Assembly: GCA_029780695.1 (NCBI GenBank)
Contig: JAKOYD010000107.1
Location: 104,851 to 168,850 of the forward strand
Direction: 5' to 3'
Source: Pseudomonadota bacterium
GTDB lineage: Bacteria > Pseudomonadota > Gammaproteobacteria > Burkholderiales > Burkholderiaceae_C
Length of the DNA stretch: 64,000 nucleotides
Below the pieces are notes generated by a model. It saw nothing but the letters and a program-made list of their open reading frames with translations, did no database searches and was not told where the DNA came from. The position numbers and the translations under genes were made by a program. Shown one piece after another: positions 50,570-60,424 of the stretch (its first letter is position 1; every line of letters begins with the position of its first letter).

Positions 50570-52075
50570 ATGTTAATCACCCCAACCCTCAGCCACCTCA
50601 TCGACGGCCAGATCGTCCATGACACCGCGCGCGCGCAGCCGGTGTTCAACCCGGCCACCGGCCAATCCAACCTGAACGTGGCGCTGGCCAGCAAAGCCAC
50701 CGTGGAGCAAGCCATCGCCAGCGCCGAGAAAGCCTTCCCCGCCTGGCGCAACACGCCGCCGCTCAAGCGCGCGCGGGTGATGAGTAAGCTGAAGGTGCTG
50801 CTGGAAGACAACGCCGACAAGATCGCCGCCATGATCACCGCCGAGCACGGCAAGGTGCTGAACGACGCGCACGGCGAGTTGCAACGCGGCATCGAGAACG
50901 TGGAATACGCCAGCTACGCGCCCGAGCTGCTCAAGGGCGAGCACTCGCGCAACGTCGCCCCGGGCATTGATTCGTGGGCGGAGCATCAGGCGCTGGGTGT
51001 CACCGCTGGCATCACGCCGTTCAACTTTCCCGCCATGGTGCCGCTGTGGATGTGGCCGATGGCGGTGGCCTGCGGCAACACCTTTGTGCTGAAGCCGAGC
51101 GAGCGCGATCCGTCCAGTGCGCTGTTCATCGCGCAACTGGCCTTGGAGGCTGGCCTGCCGCCCGGCGTGCTGAACGTGGTCAATGGCGACAAGGAAGCGG
51201 TCGATGCGCTGCTGCACTCCGCAACAGTGAAGGCCATCAGCTTCGTCGGCTCCACGCCGATTGCTGAGTACATCTACAGCGAAGGCACGAAACATGGCAA
51301 GCGCGTGCAGGCCCTCGGCGGCGCCAAGAACCACGCGGTGGTGATGCCCGACGCCGACGTGGCCAACGCCGTCACGGCCATGATGGGCGCCGCCTACGGT
51401 TCCTGCGGCGAGCGCTGCATGGCCGTGCCGCTGATCGTGGCGGTGGGCGACGAAGTGGCTGACAAGATGATCGAGGGACTGAAGACCGAGGTCGCCAAGA
51501 TGAAGGTCGGCCCCGGCACCGACAACGGCAACGACATGGGGCCGCTGGTGACCCAGCCGCACTTCGAGAAGGTGAAGGGCTACGTCGATCAAGGCGTGAA
51601 GGAAGGCGCCACGCTGCTGGTCGATGGCCGCGGCCTGAAGGTGAAGGGCCACGAAGACGGTTACTTTCTCGGCCCCTGCCTGTTCGACCACGTCAAGCCC
51701 GGCATGGTGATCTACCAGGAAGAAATCTTCGGCCCGGTGCTGGGCGTGGTGCGCGTGAAGTCGCTCGATGAAGCCATGCAGCTCATCAACGACCACGAAT
51801 ACGGCAACGGCACCTGCATCTTCACGCGCGATGGCGAGGCGGCGCGCCACTTCACCGACCACATCCAGGTCGGCATGGTGGGCGTGAACGTGCCGCTGCC
51901 GGTGCCGGTGGCGTACCACTCGTTCGGCGGCTGGAAGCGCAGCCTGTTCGGCGACCTGCACGCCTACGGCCCGGACGCGGTGCGCTTCTACACCAAGCGC
52001 AAGACGATCACGCAGCGCTGGCCGTCGAGCGGCGTGCGCGAAGGGGCGGTGTTCAGCTTCCCTTCGAGCCGCTGA
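50570..52075 (+). CDS. mmsA: CoA-acylating methylmalonate/malonate-semialdehyde dehydrogenase
   Basis: 501 aa aldehyde dehydrogenase of the MmsA group. Oxidises malonate semialdehyde (from AptA) to acetyl-CoA, or methylmalonate semialdehyde to propionyl-CoA, with CO2 release. Seen: LIDGQIVHDTARAQPVFNPATG, GVTAGITPFNFPAMVPLWMWP, FVLKPSERDPSS, FVGSTPIAEYIY (NAD) and AAYGSCGERCMAVPL with the catalytic Cys, then EEIFGPVLGVVRV. Only the AT-rich gene separates it from aptA, so the original operon was probably aptA-mmsA. Confidence 0.94.
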   Translation: MLITPTLSHLIDGQIVHDTARAQPVFNPATGQSNLNVALASKATVEQAIASAEKAFPAWRNTPPLKRARVMSKLKVLLEDNADKIAAMITAEHGKVLNDAHGELQRGIENVEYASYAPELLKGEHSRNVAPGIDSWAEHQALGVTAGITPFNFPAMVPLWMWPMAVACGNTFVLKPSERDPSSALFIAQLALEAGLPPGVLNVVNGDKEAVDALLHSATVKAISFVGSTPIAEYIYSEGTKHGKRVQALGGAKNHAVVMPDADVANAVTAMMGAAYGSCGERCMAVPLIVAVGDEVADKMIEGLKTEVAKMKVGPGTDNGNDMGPLVTQPHFEKVKGYVDQGVKEGATLLVDGRGLKVKGHEDGYFLGPCLFDHVKPGMVIYQEEIFGPVLGVVRVKSLDEAMQLINDHEYGNGTCIFTRDGEAARHFTDHIQVGMVGVNVPLPVPVAYHSFGGWKRSLFGDLHAYGPDAVRFYTKRKTITQRWPSSGVREGAVFSFPSSR

Positions 52076-52316
52076 CGCGGGGTTCGCCGCGCGCAGTCGG
52101 GTCGTCCATGCGTCCGCGTCGTCGGGTGAGCTGCCATGCGGCCATAACCGGATAAACTCTGGCGGGTGTCGGGTGTGCGGTTTTTCGCACGCCGGGCGCG
52201 TTCACACTCGATTTTGCATCACACAATTCACGGTACCCCTGAACCTTCCTCGTGTCCTCGAGTTGGCTTGGTATATTGGTACCTTCCAATTAAATTCGTT
52301 TCAGGGAAGCATAGAC

Positions 52317-53135
52317 GTGGCATTCAAATTCAAGAGCTTGGTTCGCGCGCTGGCAGTGTCGATGGGGGTGTGCGGCGCGACCGCTGCCTGGGCTGCTGAC
52401 AACAGCTTTATCCCGACCCTAGACTGTTCGACCAAACCGTCGGCGTTCAACACAGGTTACAACCAGTCGACCAAGGTGCAACTGGCGCCTGGTTCGACAG
52501 ACCCGCAGTGGTACGTTTACCCGTCGTGGTCTGGGGTGGTCAAGCCGACGAACGCTTTGCCCGCCAACAGTGATTCGGGTTGGGTCCCAGCCTATGTGCC
52601 GACGGCCATTGCCCCCGCCTGGGTGCCATCTCGCAATCCGGGCGCCGTGCTGGTGGACGGCAGTGGCAATCCGGACGCCGACTGGATTTCGCCTCGCGTG
52701 GACGGAACCACGTTCGGCGGCGGACGGGCGCTGGCCCCGATCACCGTCTACTACCGCACCCAATTCATATTGGCGCCCTCGGTTGATCCCGCCAATGTGC
52801 AGATCAAGCTGGATCGATATTCCGACGACGAAGGCTATGGTGTGTTCATCAACGGAACCTACACGGCGTTGGCGGAAAGCGGCTTCAATTCGGGGAGCAT
52901 GAAGACGGACGTGTTGAGCGGACCCTGGCAAACCGGCTTGAATACCGTGGTGTTTGCCCTGAACGATCAAGGCTGGATGTCGGGTCTTCTCGAGCGTGCC
53001 GACCCGACGGCCACGTCCATCTGCAAAGTGCTGCCGCAAACGAATGCCGTGCCGACGCTGCACCCCACGATCTTGTTGAGCCTCGTCGGTTTGCTGGGCC
53101 TGCTCGGCCGCCGTTTCTTGCGTTCGCGCGCCTGA
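52317..53135 (+). CDS. Exported protein with IPTL-CTERM-like tail
   Basis: 272 aa from a GTG at 52317, with aggga upstream; an earlier GTG would destroy the signal peptide. The signal segment is LVRALAVSMGVCGATAAWAA. The mature part has a PA14/galactose-binding-like feel (YYRTQFILAPSVDPANVQIKL, DDEGYGVFINGTY, GLNTVVFALNDQGW), probably a beta-sandwich. The C-terminus is AVPTLHPTILLSLVGLLGLL followed by GRRFLRSRA. This has the PTL motif, a hydrophobic helix and a basic end, but lacks the EWG of standard IPTL-CTERM tails. Probably sorted to the surface by the same system as the DUF11 protein. Function unknown. Confidence 0.72.
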   Translation: MAFKFKSLVRALAVSMGVCGATAAWAADNSFIPTLDCSTKPSAFNTGYNQSTKVQLAPGSTDPQWYVYPSWSGVVKPTNALPANSDSGWVPAYVPTAIAPAWVPSRNPGAVLVDGSGNPDADWISPRVDGTTFGGGRALAPITVYYRTQFILAPSVDPANVQIKLDRYSDDEGYGVFINGTYTALAESGFNSGSMKTDVLSGPWQTGLNTVVFALNDQGWMSGLLERADPTATSICKVLPQTNAVPTLHPTILLSLVGLLGLLGRRFLRSRA

Positions 53136-53195
53136 GAAAACTCTGATCCAGTAGCGGCGGTGTGTTGATCATCGTTCAGCCACGGTATTTCAGGA

Positions 53196-53876
53196 TCAGC
53201 GCGCCACCCAACCGCCGCACACCGGAAACACCTGGCCGACAAAGCAATCGGCCGCCGGGCTGCACAGGTAGGCGGCAAACTGCGCGTCTTCGCGCGCGCC
53301 CACCAGCCGCCCGAGCGGCACCTCGCGTTTCAGGCGTTCCTGAAAGCGCGGGTTGGCCTGCACCTCAGGAGGGAAGTAGGTGGGGTTGTCGACAAAGTTC
53401 TGCGCGATGGCGTTGACCTGCACGTTGTGGGGCGCCATCTCCACGCCCAGGGCCTGTACCCACGCCAGTTGCGCCCCGCGCGCGGCGCTGTAGCTGGCGC
53501 AGCGCTTCATGCCGCGCAGCGCGGCGGCGCTGCCCATCACCAGAAACTTGCCCGAGCGCCGCGCCATCATGGCAGGCAAGGCTGCACGGGCCAGGCGCGG
53601 CAGCGGGTCGACCAGCGCGGCGAAGGTGGCGCGCCATTCGTCGTCGGTCACTGCATCGGCGGGCGTGGTGGGCGCTTCGAACGCCAGGTTGGCGACGAGT
53701 GTGTCGATGCGACCGGCCTGCGCCACCACGTCGGCGGCGGCGCCCGGCTCCAGCAGCGGCTGCGTGCTGGCGATGACCTCGGCGCCCTGCTCAGCCAACA
53801 CGGCGCACAGGGCCGGGCCCATGAAGGCGTCTGCCTGGGTGATCAGGATGCGCTGGCCTTGCAGCGGTTGGGACAT
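53196..53876 (-). CDS. Halohydrin dehalogenase-like SDR protein
   Basis: 226 aa with a short-chain dehydrogenase fold but without the TGxxxGxG cofactor motif. In its place is T-QADA-F-M-G (Thr13, Phe18, Gly20), the T-x4-F/Y-x-G anion-binding motif of halohydrin dehalogenases. The catalytic residues are Ser116-x12-Tyr129-x3-Arg133, exactly the Ser-Tyr-Arg triad of that family; ordinary SDRs have YxxxK. Further agreement: QNFVDNPTYFPPEVQANP and LGRLVGAREDAQFAAYLCS and DCFVGQVFPVCGGW. These enzymes turn vicinal halohydrins into epoxides plus halide, without NAD(P)H. No dehalogenation genes are nearby, so the physiological substrate is unknown. Confidence 0.82.
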   Translation of the reverse strand: MSQPLQGQRILITQADAFMGPALCAVLAEQGAEVIASTQPLLEPGAAADVVAQAGRIDTLVANLAFEAPTTPADAVTDDEWRATFAALVDPLPRLARAALPAMMARRSGKFLVMGSAAALRGMKRCASYSAARGAQLAWVQALGVEMAPHNVQVNAIAQNFVDNPTYFPPEVQANPRFQERLKREVPLGRLVGAREDAQFAAYLCSPAADCFVGQVFPVCGGWVAR

Positions 53877-53963
53877 GAGTGGGCTCCTCGTGGGTGGCTG
53901 CGCGCCGCAGTGCCGCAGCGTGTCGCCAACGATAGCCGATGTGTCTTACCCCACCCCGCGTAC

Positions 53964-54048
53964 GGCGGGCATGCATGCCCGTGCGGCATGGCGGCGTTAG
54001 GGTCCAAAAACGCGGGCCTGCATGCCCGCCCTGCGTGTCATGCAGGCG
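53964..54048. repeat. Small GC-rich palindromes downstream of dadA
   Basis: The palindrome cgggcatgcatgcccg (about 53965-53980) and the related gcgggcctgcatgcccgc (about 54016-54033) stand in the spacer between dadA and the dehalogenase-like gene. They could be REP-like elements or an attenuator for dadA; neither has a U-tract. Confidence 0.45.
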
Positions 54049-55342
54049 CCCAGCCCTCGACCCATCTGCCTTGGATGCTCCTGGATGAATAGCGATCAAT
54101 GCCCAGCCCACGGGTGGAAATGTCGGGCCGTCGCCCCAGCGCCAGATCGGCCACCAGCTTGCCCGAGCCCGCCGCCATGGTCCAGCCGAGCGTGCCGTGG
54201 CCGGTGTTGAGCAGCAGATTGTCAAAGCGCGTGGCGCCGACGATGGGCGTGCTGTCGGGCGTCATGGGGCGCAGGCCGGTCCAGAACTCGGCGGCGGGCA
54301 GATCGCCGCCGCCGTCGAACAGGCCGCGCGTCACCATCTCCAGCGTGGCGCGGCGCGCGGGGTTCAGGCCCAGATCGAAGCCGGCTAGTTCGGCCATGCC
54401 GCCGACGCGGATGCGTTGGTCGAAGCGCGTGATGGCCACCTTGTAGGTCTCGTCCATCACCGTCGAACGGGGCGCACGCGCTTCGTCGATGAGCGGCACG
54501 GTGAGCGAGTAGCCCTTGACCGGGTACACCGGCAAGTCCAGCCCCAAGTTGCTAAGCAACTCGCGCGAATAGCTGCCCAGCGCCAGCACCACACGGTCGG
54601 CTTTCAGCACTTCATTGGCCACCCCCGCAAGACGGACGCCGGTAATGCGCTCATCTTTTTGCAGCAAACCGTCAATGCGCGCACCAAAGCGAAAGCGCAC
54701 GCCCAGCGCCCGCGCGGCGTCGGCCAGTTGCGTGGTGAAGCGCTGGCAGTCGCCGGTTTCGTCGCCCGGCAGGTGCAGGCCGCCGACCAGGCCGCGCGCG
54801 TGCGCCAGGGCGGGCTCAACGTCGGGCAACTCGTCGGCGCGCAGCAGGCGATAGGGCACGCCGCACTCCTGAAGCACGGCGGTGTCGCGCTGCGCCGCCT
54901 GCAACTGCGCGGCGGTGCGAAAGACTTGCAGCGTGCCCAGCGTGCGCTGCTCGTACTGGATGCCGGTGTCGGCGCGCAGCGCGCGCAGGCAGTCGCGGCT
55001 GTATTCGGCCAGGCGCGTCATGCGCTCCTTGTTGACGGCGTAGCGCTCGGCCGTGCAGTTGCGCAGCATGGCGGCCATCCAGCGCAGCTGGAACAGGCTG
55101 CCATCGGGCCGGATCGCCAGCGGGGCGTGCTTCTGGAACAGCCACTTCACGGCCTTCAGGGGAATGCCGGGCGCGGCCCACGGCGTGCTGTAGCCGGGCG
55201 ACACCTGGCCGGCGTTGGCAAAGCTGGTTTCCAGCGCCACGCCGGGCTGGCGCTCCAGCACCGTCACGTCGGCGCCGGCGCGCGCCAGGTAGTACGCGGT
55301 GCTGACACCGATGACACCGCCCCCCAGAACCAGGACTTTCAT
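54038..55342 (-). CDS. dadA: D-amino acid dehydrogenase, small subunit type DadA
   Basis: FAD enzyme of the inner-membrane face that oxidises D-amino acids (mainly D-alanine) to 2-oxo acids, passing electrons to the quinone pool. 434 aa from the ATG at 55342 ([26 protein letters not shown] motif). Further: [32 protein letters not shown], which is diagnostic for Dad[29 protein letters not shown] and [22 protein letters not shown]. The frame is open upstream without similarity. Divergent from an Lrp-type regulator, the usual dadA control arrangement. dadX is not adjacent. Confidence 0.94.
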   Translation of the reverse strand: MKVLVLGGGVIGVSTAYYLARAGADVTVLERQPGVALETSFANAGQVSPGYSTPWAAPGIPLKAVKWLFQKHAPLAIRPDGSLFQLRWMAAMLRNCTAERYAVNKERMTRLAEYSRDCLRALRADTGIQYEQRTLGTLQVFRTAAQLQAAQRDTAVLQECGVPYRLLRADELPDVEPALAHARGLVGGLHLPGDETGDCQRFTTQLADAARALGVRFRFGARIDGLLQKDERITGVRLAGVANEVLKADRVVLALGSYSRELLSNLGLDLPVYPVKGYSLTVPLIDEARAPRSTVMDETYKVAITRFDQRIRVGGMAELAGFDLGLNPARRATLEMVTRGLFDGGGDLPAAEFWTGLRPMTPDSTPIVGATRFDNLLLNTGHGTLGWTMAAGSGKLVADLALGRRPDISTRGLGIDRYSSRSIQGRWVEGWAPA

Positions 55343-55480
55343 GCTTGCCTCTGCTTGTTGGCCTTGAATCGAACGGTTCAAGTCTAAGCAGATGCCACCA
55401 AAAGTTTTGCCGAAATCGCTGATGTTCGGCTGCGACTGCAGCAAAATACGCTGATGAAAACGAATTAAACGGTGATTTAT
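55343..55480. promoter_or_regulatory. dadA-lrp divergent control region
   Basis: 138 bp between the two start codons, moderately AT-rich towards the regulator (aaaatacgctgatgaaaacg). It should contain both promoters and the Lrp-type binding sites. I see ttgaatcgaacggttcaa (about 55364-55381), a good inverted repeat that could be an operator. Confidence 0.5.
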
Positions 55481-55960
55481 ATGGACATCGACCGCATCGA
55501 CCGAAAAATCCTCGACATCCTGCAGCGTGAGGGCCGGCTGTCGATCACCGAACTGGCCGAGCGCGTGGGCCTGTCCACGTCGCCCTGTTCCGAGCGGGTG
55601 CGCCGGCTCGAACGCGCCGGTGTCATTCGCGGCTACAGCGCCAACGTCGATCCCGCCGCGCTGGGGCGGCCGCTGCTGGTGTTCGTGCAGCTCACGCTGT
55701 CGTCCAACTCGGGCGAGGTGTTCGAGCAGGTGCGGCGCGAACTGCTGCACGAGCCGCGCGTGCTCGAATGCCACCTGGTCTCGGGCGCGTTCGACTACCT
55801 CATCAAGGCACGCCTGTCGGCCATGAGCGAATACCGTGACCTGCTGGCGCAGATCCTGCGCACGGTGCCGGTGCCGGCGCAGAGCAACAGCTACGTGGTG
55901 ATGGAGGAGATCAAGGAATCGCTGGTGCTGCCCGTGGACGTGGCAGCACCCGTGCGTTGA
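55481..55960 (+). CDS. Lrp/AsnC-family regulator, probable dadA regulator
   Basis: 159 aa from the ATG at 55481; a GTG at 55472 is in frame. N-terminal winged [51 protein letters not shown]-terminal RAM domain (about 68-145): [22 protein letters not shown] ... [19 protein letters not shown]. Members with this ligand domain respond to amino acids. Divergence from dadA suggests it activates dadA with alanine as effector, as DadR does in Pseudomonas (inference). Confidence 0.9.
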   Translation: MDIDRIDRKILDILQREGRLSITELAERVGLSTSPCSERVRRLERAGVIRGYSANVDPAALGRPLLVFVQLTLSSNSGEVFEQVRRELLHEPRVLECHLVSGAFDYLIKARLSAMSEYRDLLAQILRTVPVPAQSNSYVVMEEIKESLVLPVDVAAPVR

Positions 55961-55975
55961 CCGCCCCGCGCCGGT

Positions 55976-57568
<1,593 letters not shown>

Positions 57569-57682
57569 GATCAGATCACTCCCTGGGCAGATGGCAGCGC
57601 CCGCCGCACCGTGCGGACAAGCGAGCTGTGGTGCGCATTGTCGTCGCTGCGCGTGCGCGGCGCCGCTTCTAGAATGGACTGC

Positions 57683-58303
57683 ATGTCATGCAACGACGCC
57701 ACGGTCTATATCGTTGACGACGACGCCAGCGTGCGCGAAGCGCTGGCCTGGCTGCTGCGCTCGCGCCGGCTGTTGTCCGAGTCCTTCGACAGCGCCGAGG
57801 CTTTTGACGCCGCGCTGGCCCGCGCGGCGCCGGCGGCGCCAGCGTGCATCCTGTTGGACGTGCGCATGCCCGGCGCCAGCGGACTGGCGCTGTTCGATCG
57901 GCTGCGCGAACGCGGCATCGCGCACGCCTGGCCGGTGATCTTTCTCACCGGCCACGCCAGCGTTGCCACGGCGGTGGACGCGGTCAAGCGCGGCGCCTTC
58001 GACTTCTGTGAAAAACCCTTTTCCGACAACGCGCTGGTCGACCGCATTGAGCGCGCGCTGGCCACTTCGCGCGAGCGCCTGGCCCAATTGGCGGTGCAGC
58101 GCGCGCTACAGGCGCGGCTGGGCGAGCTGACCGAGCGCGAACGCGCCGTGCTGCGCCTGGTGGCCGCCGGCCGCCCCAACAAGCTGATCGCCGACGAGCT
58201 GGGCATCAGCGTGCGCACCGTGGAAGTGCACCGCGCCCGCGTGTTCGAGAAGATGGACGTGAAGTCGGCCGTCGAACTGGCGCAAGCGCTACAAAAAATA
58301 TAG
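57683..58303 (+). CDS. FixJ/NarL-type response regulator
   Basis: 206 aa from the ATG at 57683 (another ATG lies 9 bp upstream). Receiver domain 6-120: VYIVDDDASVREAL with the acidic pocket, the phospho-acceptor Asp59 in ILLDVRMPG, FLTGHASVATAVDAVKRGAFDFCEKPF with conserved Thr and Lys. LuxR-type HTH about 139-195: LTERERAVLRLVAAGRPNKLIADELGISVRTVEVHRARVFEKM. FixJ-like regulators pair with PAS kinases; none adjoins, and the kinase at 44978 is a candidate. The C-terminus LQKI-stop is encoded by the start of a family A repeat. Confidence 0.92.
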   Translation: MSCNDATVYIVDDDASVREALAWLLRSRRLLSESFDSAEAFDAALARAAPAAPACILLDVRMPGASGLALFDRLRERGIAHAWPVIFLTGHASVATAVDAVKRGAFDFCEKPFSDNALVDRIERALATSRERLAQLAVQRALQARLGELTERERAVLRLVAAGRPNKLIADELGISVRTVEVHRARVFEKMDVKSAVELAQALQKI

Positions 58304-58345
58304 CAATAAGCGCTGACCAGTCAAGCGCTGGCGCACGTTTTGGCA
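58280..58345 (+). repeat. AT-headed repeat (family A) providing the regulator's stop codon
   Basis: The segment gctacaaaaaatatagcaat is followed by aagcgctgaccagtcaagcgctggcgc. Its ATATAG supplies the TAG of the FixJ-type gene. It extends to the 3' end of the small membrane-protein gene on the other strand. Confidence 0.75.
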
Positions 58346-58382
58346 AAAAAAGCGTTGAGCGTCGCCTGTCCCGGCTGGCCCT

Positions 58383-58559
58383 TCAGTCCTTGGCGGCGGC
58401 CGGTGGTTCGGGTGCGAGGGGCGGCGGTTCAGCCGCCGGCGGCAGCGCATCGTGCTGGCCCGGCAGCTCGCCCTTCTTGCGGCCGGCAAACATGGTCCAC
58501 CACACGATCAGCAGCAGCAGCACCAGCGCCGCCAGCGCTTCCAGCAAAATCAGGGTCAT
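58383..58559 (-). CDS. Small single-pass membrane protein
   Basis: 58 aa: MTLILLEALAALVLLLLIVWW is one clear transmembrane helix at the extreme N-terminus. A basic stretch AGRKKGELPGQ and a Pro/Ala/Glu-rich cytosolic tail ending PAAAKD follow. No domain recognised. The positive-inside rule puts the tail in the cytoplasm. The ATG overlaps the mltA ATG on the opposite strand (tcatga), so the two genes share start-codon bases and have no intergenic promoter between them. The sharply gene-like composition supports reality despite the short length. Confidence 0.65.
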   Translation of the reverse strand: MTLILLEALAALVLLLLIVWWTMFAGRKKGELPGQHDALPPAAEPPPLAPEPPAAAKD

Positions 58560-59727
58560 GAAACGACTACTACGGTTTCTGGCATGTGCGGCCATTGTAG
58601 GAGCGCTGGCCAGCTGCGCGGTCAAGAAGCCGCCGCCCGCGCCCGCGCCGCCGCCCGCGCGCGAAGAGCCGGGCCTGCCGCCACCCGGCCCGGTGGCCGA
58701 CACCGCGCCCATCGGCCCGGCCATCGAGCGCGCACGCAGCCGCTGGGTGCCGGTGCGCTGGGCCGAGCTGCCGGGCTTCGAGCAGGACAACACCACCGAC
58801 GCCTGGAACGCCTGGATCAAGAGCTGCGAGCGCCCCGGCCCCACCTTTGCCCGCCTGTGCAGCGAAGTGCGCCGCCTGTCGCTGGGCAGCGTGGAGGAAC
58901 AGCGCAACTGGATGAAGGCGCGCCTGCAGCCGTACCGCGTCGAGCCGCTGCCGGGCGCCGGCGCGGCGGCGGCCGAGGGGCTGCTGACCAGCTATTTCGA
59001 GCCGTCGTACGACGCGTCGCGCACGGCGCGCGCGGGCTTCGGCGTGCCGCTGTACCGCGCGCCGGCCACGCTGGGCCAGCGCCGGCCGTGGTACACGCGG
59101 CAGGAGATGGAAGCGCTGCCCGAGGCGCGCGCGCAACTGGCGGGCACCGAGATCGCCTGGCTGGCCGACCCGCTGGACGCCCTGATCCTGCAGATTCAGG
59201 GCTCGGGCCGTGTACGCCTGACCGAGGCCGACGGCAGCCAGCGCCTGGTGCGGCTGGCCTTTGCCGCCACCAATGACCAGCCCTACCGCAGCCCCGGCAA
59301 ATGGCTGATCGACCAGGGCCTGCTGCGCGGCGACGTCACGTGGCCCGGCATCCGCAACGCGCTGGCGGCCAACCCGCAGGCGCTACAGGGCTTTTTGTGG
59401 AGCAACCCGCGCATGGTGTTTTTCCGCGAAGAGGCGCTGAGCCCGCTCGACGCGCAATTCGGCCCCAAGGGCGCGCAGGGCGTCCCGCTGACGCCGGGGC
59501 GCTCCATCGCGGTCGATCCGCAAAGCATTCCGTACGGCACGCCGGTGTGGCTGTCATCGCAGGGGCCGGTGGCCAACTTGCAGCGCCTGGTGCTGGCGCA
59601 GGATACCGGCAGCGCCATCGTCGGCGCCGTGCGGGCCGACTACTTTGCCGGCTGGGGTGCCGAGGCGGGCGATTTCGCCGGCCGCATGAAGCAGCCGCTG
59701 AAGCTGTGGGTGCTGTGGCCGCGCTGA
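58558..59727 (+). CDS. mltA: Membrane-bound lytic murein transglycosylase A
   Basis: Outer-membrane lipoprotein that cleaves glycan strands of peptidoglycan with 1,6-anhydroMurNAc formation. From the ATG at 58558 the product has 389 aa with signal peptide and lipobox GALASC (Cys20), then a Pro-rich spacer. MltA core: GLLTSYFEPSYDAS, LILQIQGSGRVRL, NPRMVFFREEALSPLDAQFGPKGAQGVPLTPGRSIAVDP and the 3D domain LVLAQDTGSAIVGAVRADYFAGWG, with the catalytic Asp in AQDTG. The start is well fixed by the lipobox. Product anhydro-sugars would enter the recycling route that includes AmgK. Confidence 0.95.
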   Translation: MKRLLRFLACAAIVGALASCAVKKPPPAPAPPPAREEPGLPPPGPVADTAPIGPAIERARSRWVPVRWAELPGFEQDNTTDAWNAWIKSCERPGPTFARLCSEVRRLSLGSVEEQRNWMKARLQPYRVEPLPGAGAAAAEGLLTSYFEPSYDASRTARAGFGVPLYRAPATLGQRRPWYTRQEMEALPEARAQLAGTEIAWLADPLDALILQIQGSGRVRLTEADGSQRLVRLAFAATNDQPYRSPGKWLIDQGLLRGDVTWPGIRNALAANPQALQGFLWSNPRMVFFREEALSPLDAQFGPKGAQGVPLTPGRSIAVDPQSIPYGTPVWLSSQGPVANLQRLVLAQDTGSAIVGAVRADYFAGWGAEAGDFAGRMKQPLKLWVLWPR

Positions 59728-59743
59728 AGCGGCTGTCGAGGCC

Positions 59744-60277
59744 ATGACCCTTCATCCAATCAAGCCATCAAAACGGACTCTAGCGCTTGTCCTTCAAGCG
59801 TGCAATGCTATCAATAATGTAGTTTTTGGTGGCGTGGCCTTGAGCGCATGCGCGCTGCTGCTGGCCGGCTGCGCGGCCGTGCAAGACGCGCCGCGTCTGA
59901 CTTTCCTGTGCCCCAGCGATCTGCGCTTCGAGGCCCGGCTGTACCAGGACATGGCGCTGCTCGAAGGCCTGCGCGGCCACGCCGTGCTGGAGCGCGCGGC
60001 CAGCCAGGGCGGCGCGGCGCCGGCGCTGGTCTATGCCGACCCCACGGTGCGCGCCCACTTCGGGCTGGGCGTGGATGGCAGGCTGGCGCGGCTTGACTAC
60101 ACCAACATTCCGGCGCCGGTGTATTGCCAGCGCGCGCCTACCCCCGGCGCCGCCGAGCCGCCACCGGTCAGCGCGTTTGGCCGCCCCGGCCCGCGCCCGC
60201 CACCGCCGCCGCCCGACCCGAACGCGCCGATCGAAACCAACATCCACCTGAGCGACGGCCGCAACGGGCCGGGTTGA
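59744..60277 (+). CDS. Small Pro-rich lipoprotein of unknown function
   Basis: 177 aa from the ATG at 59744 (gagg upstream), 16 bp after mltA. The lipobox is LLAGC (Cys at about 43). The preceding segment NAINNVV is encoded by a family A repeat (59776-59826), so the signal peptide seems lengthened by repeat insertion; a GTG at 59834 is an alternative start. The mature part has LTFLCPSDLRFEARLYQDMALLEGLRGHAVLERA, two cysteines (FLCP, VYCQ) and a Pro-rich tail. Resembles small membrane-bound inhibitors of lysozyme (MliC-like) in size and Cys placement, but this is only a guess. Confidence 0.6.
   Translation: MTLHPIKPSKRTLALVLQACNAINNVVFGGVALSACALLLAGCAAVQDAPRLTFLCPSDLRFEARLYQDMALLEGLRGHAVLERAASQGGAAPALVYADPTVRAHFGLGVDGRLARLDYTNIPAPVYCQRAPTPGAAEPPPVSAFGRPGPRPPPPPPDPNAPIETNIHLSDGRNGPG
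59776..59826 (+). repeat. AT-headed repeat (family A) in a lipoprotein signal region
   Basis: The segment ctagcgcttgtccttcaagcg followed by tgcaatgctatcaataatgtag is AT-rich and has the tail and head blocks of family A. It is translated as LALVLQACNAINNVV ahead of the lipobox. Confidence 0.65.
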
Positions 60278-60424
60278 GCCGCGGCGCCCGGCGCGCGCGG
60301 ATTCGTCACAGGGCTGAAATATTTCGTCCACACACTGGCGCGACTGGCTGTTGTGCCGGTCGCCCGTGGCCAGCGCCGCGCGCGCCGATCGACTTTGTTC
60401 CCTCTTCCCGGAGTTTCTGTTGCC

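Noticed and set aside
53196..53876. Ordinary NAD(P)-dependent SDR oxidoreductase
   Set aside because: No glycine-rich cofactor motif, Arg instead of the catalytic Lys, and the halohydrin dehalogenase motifs fit exactly.
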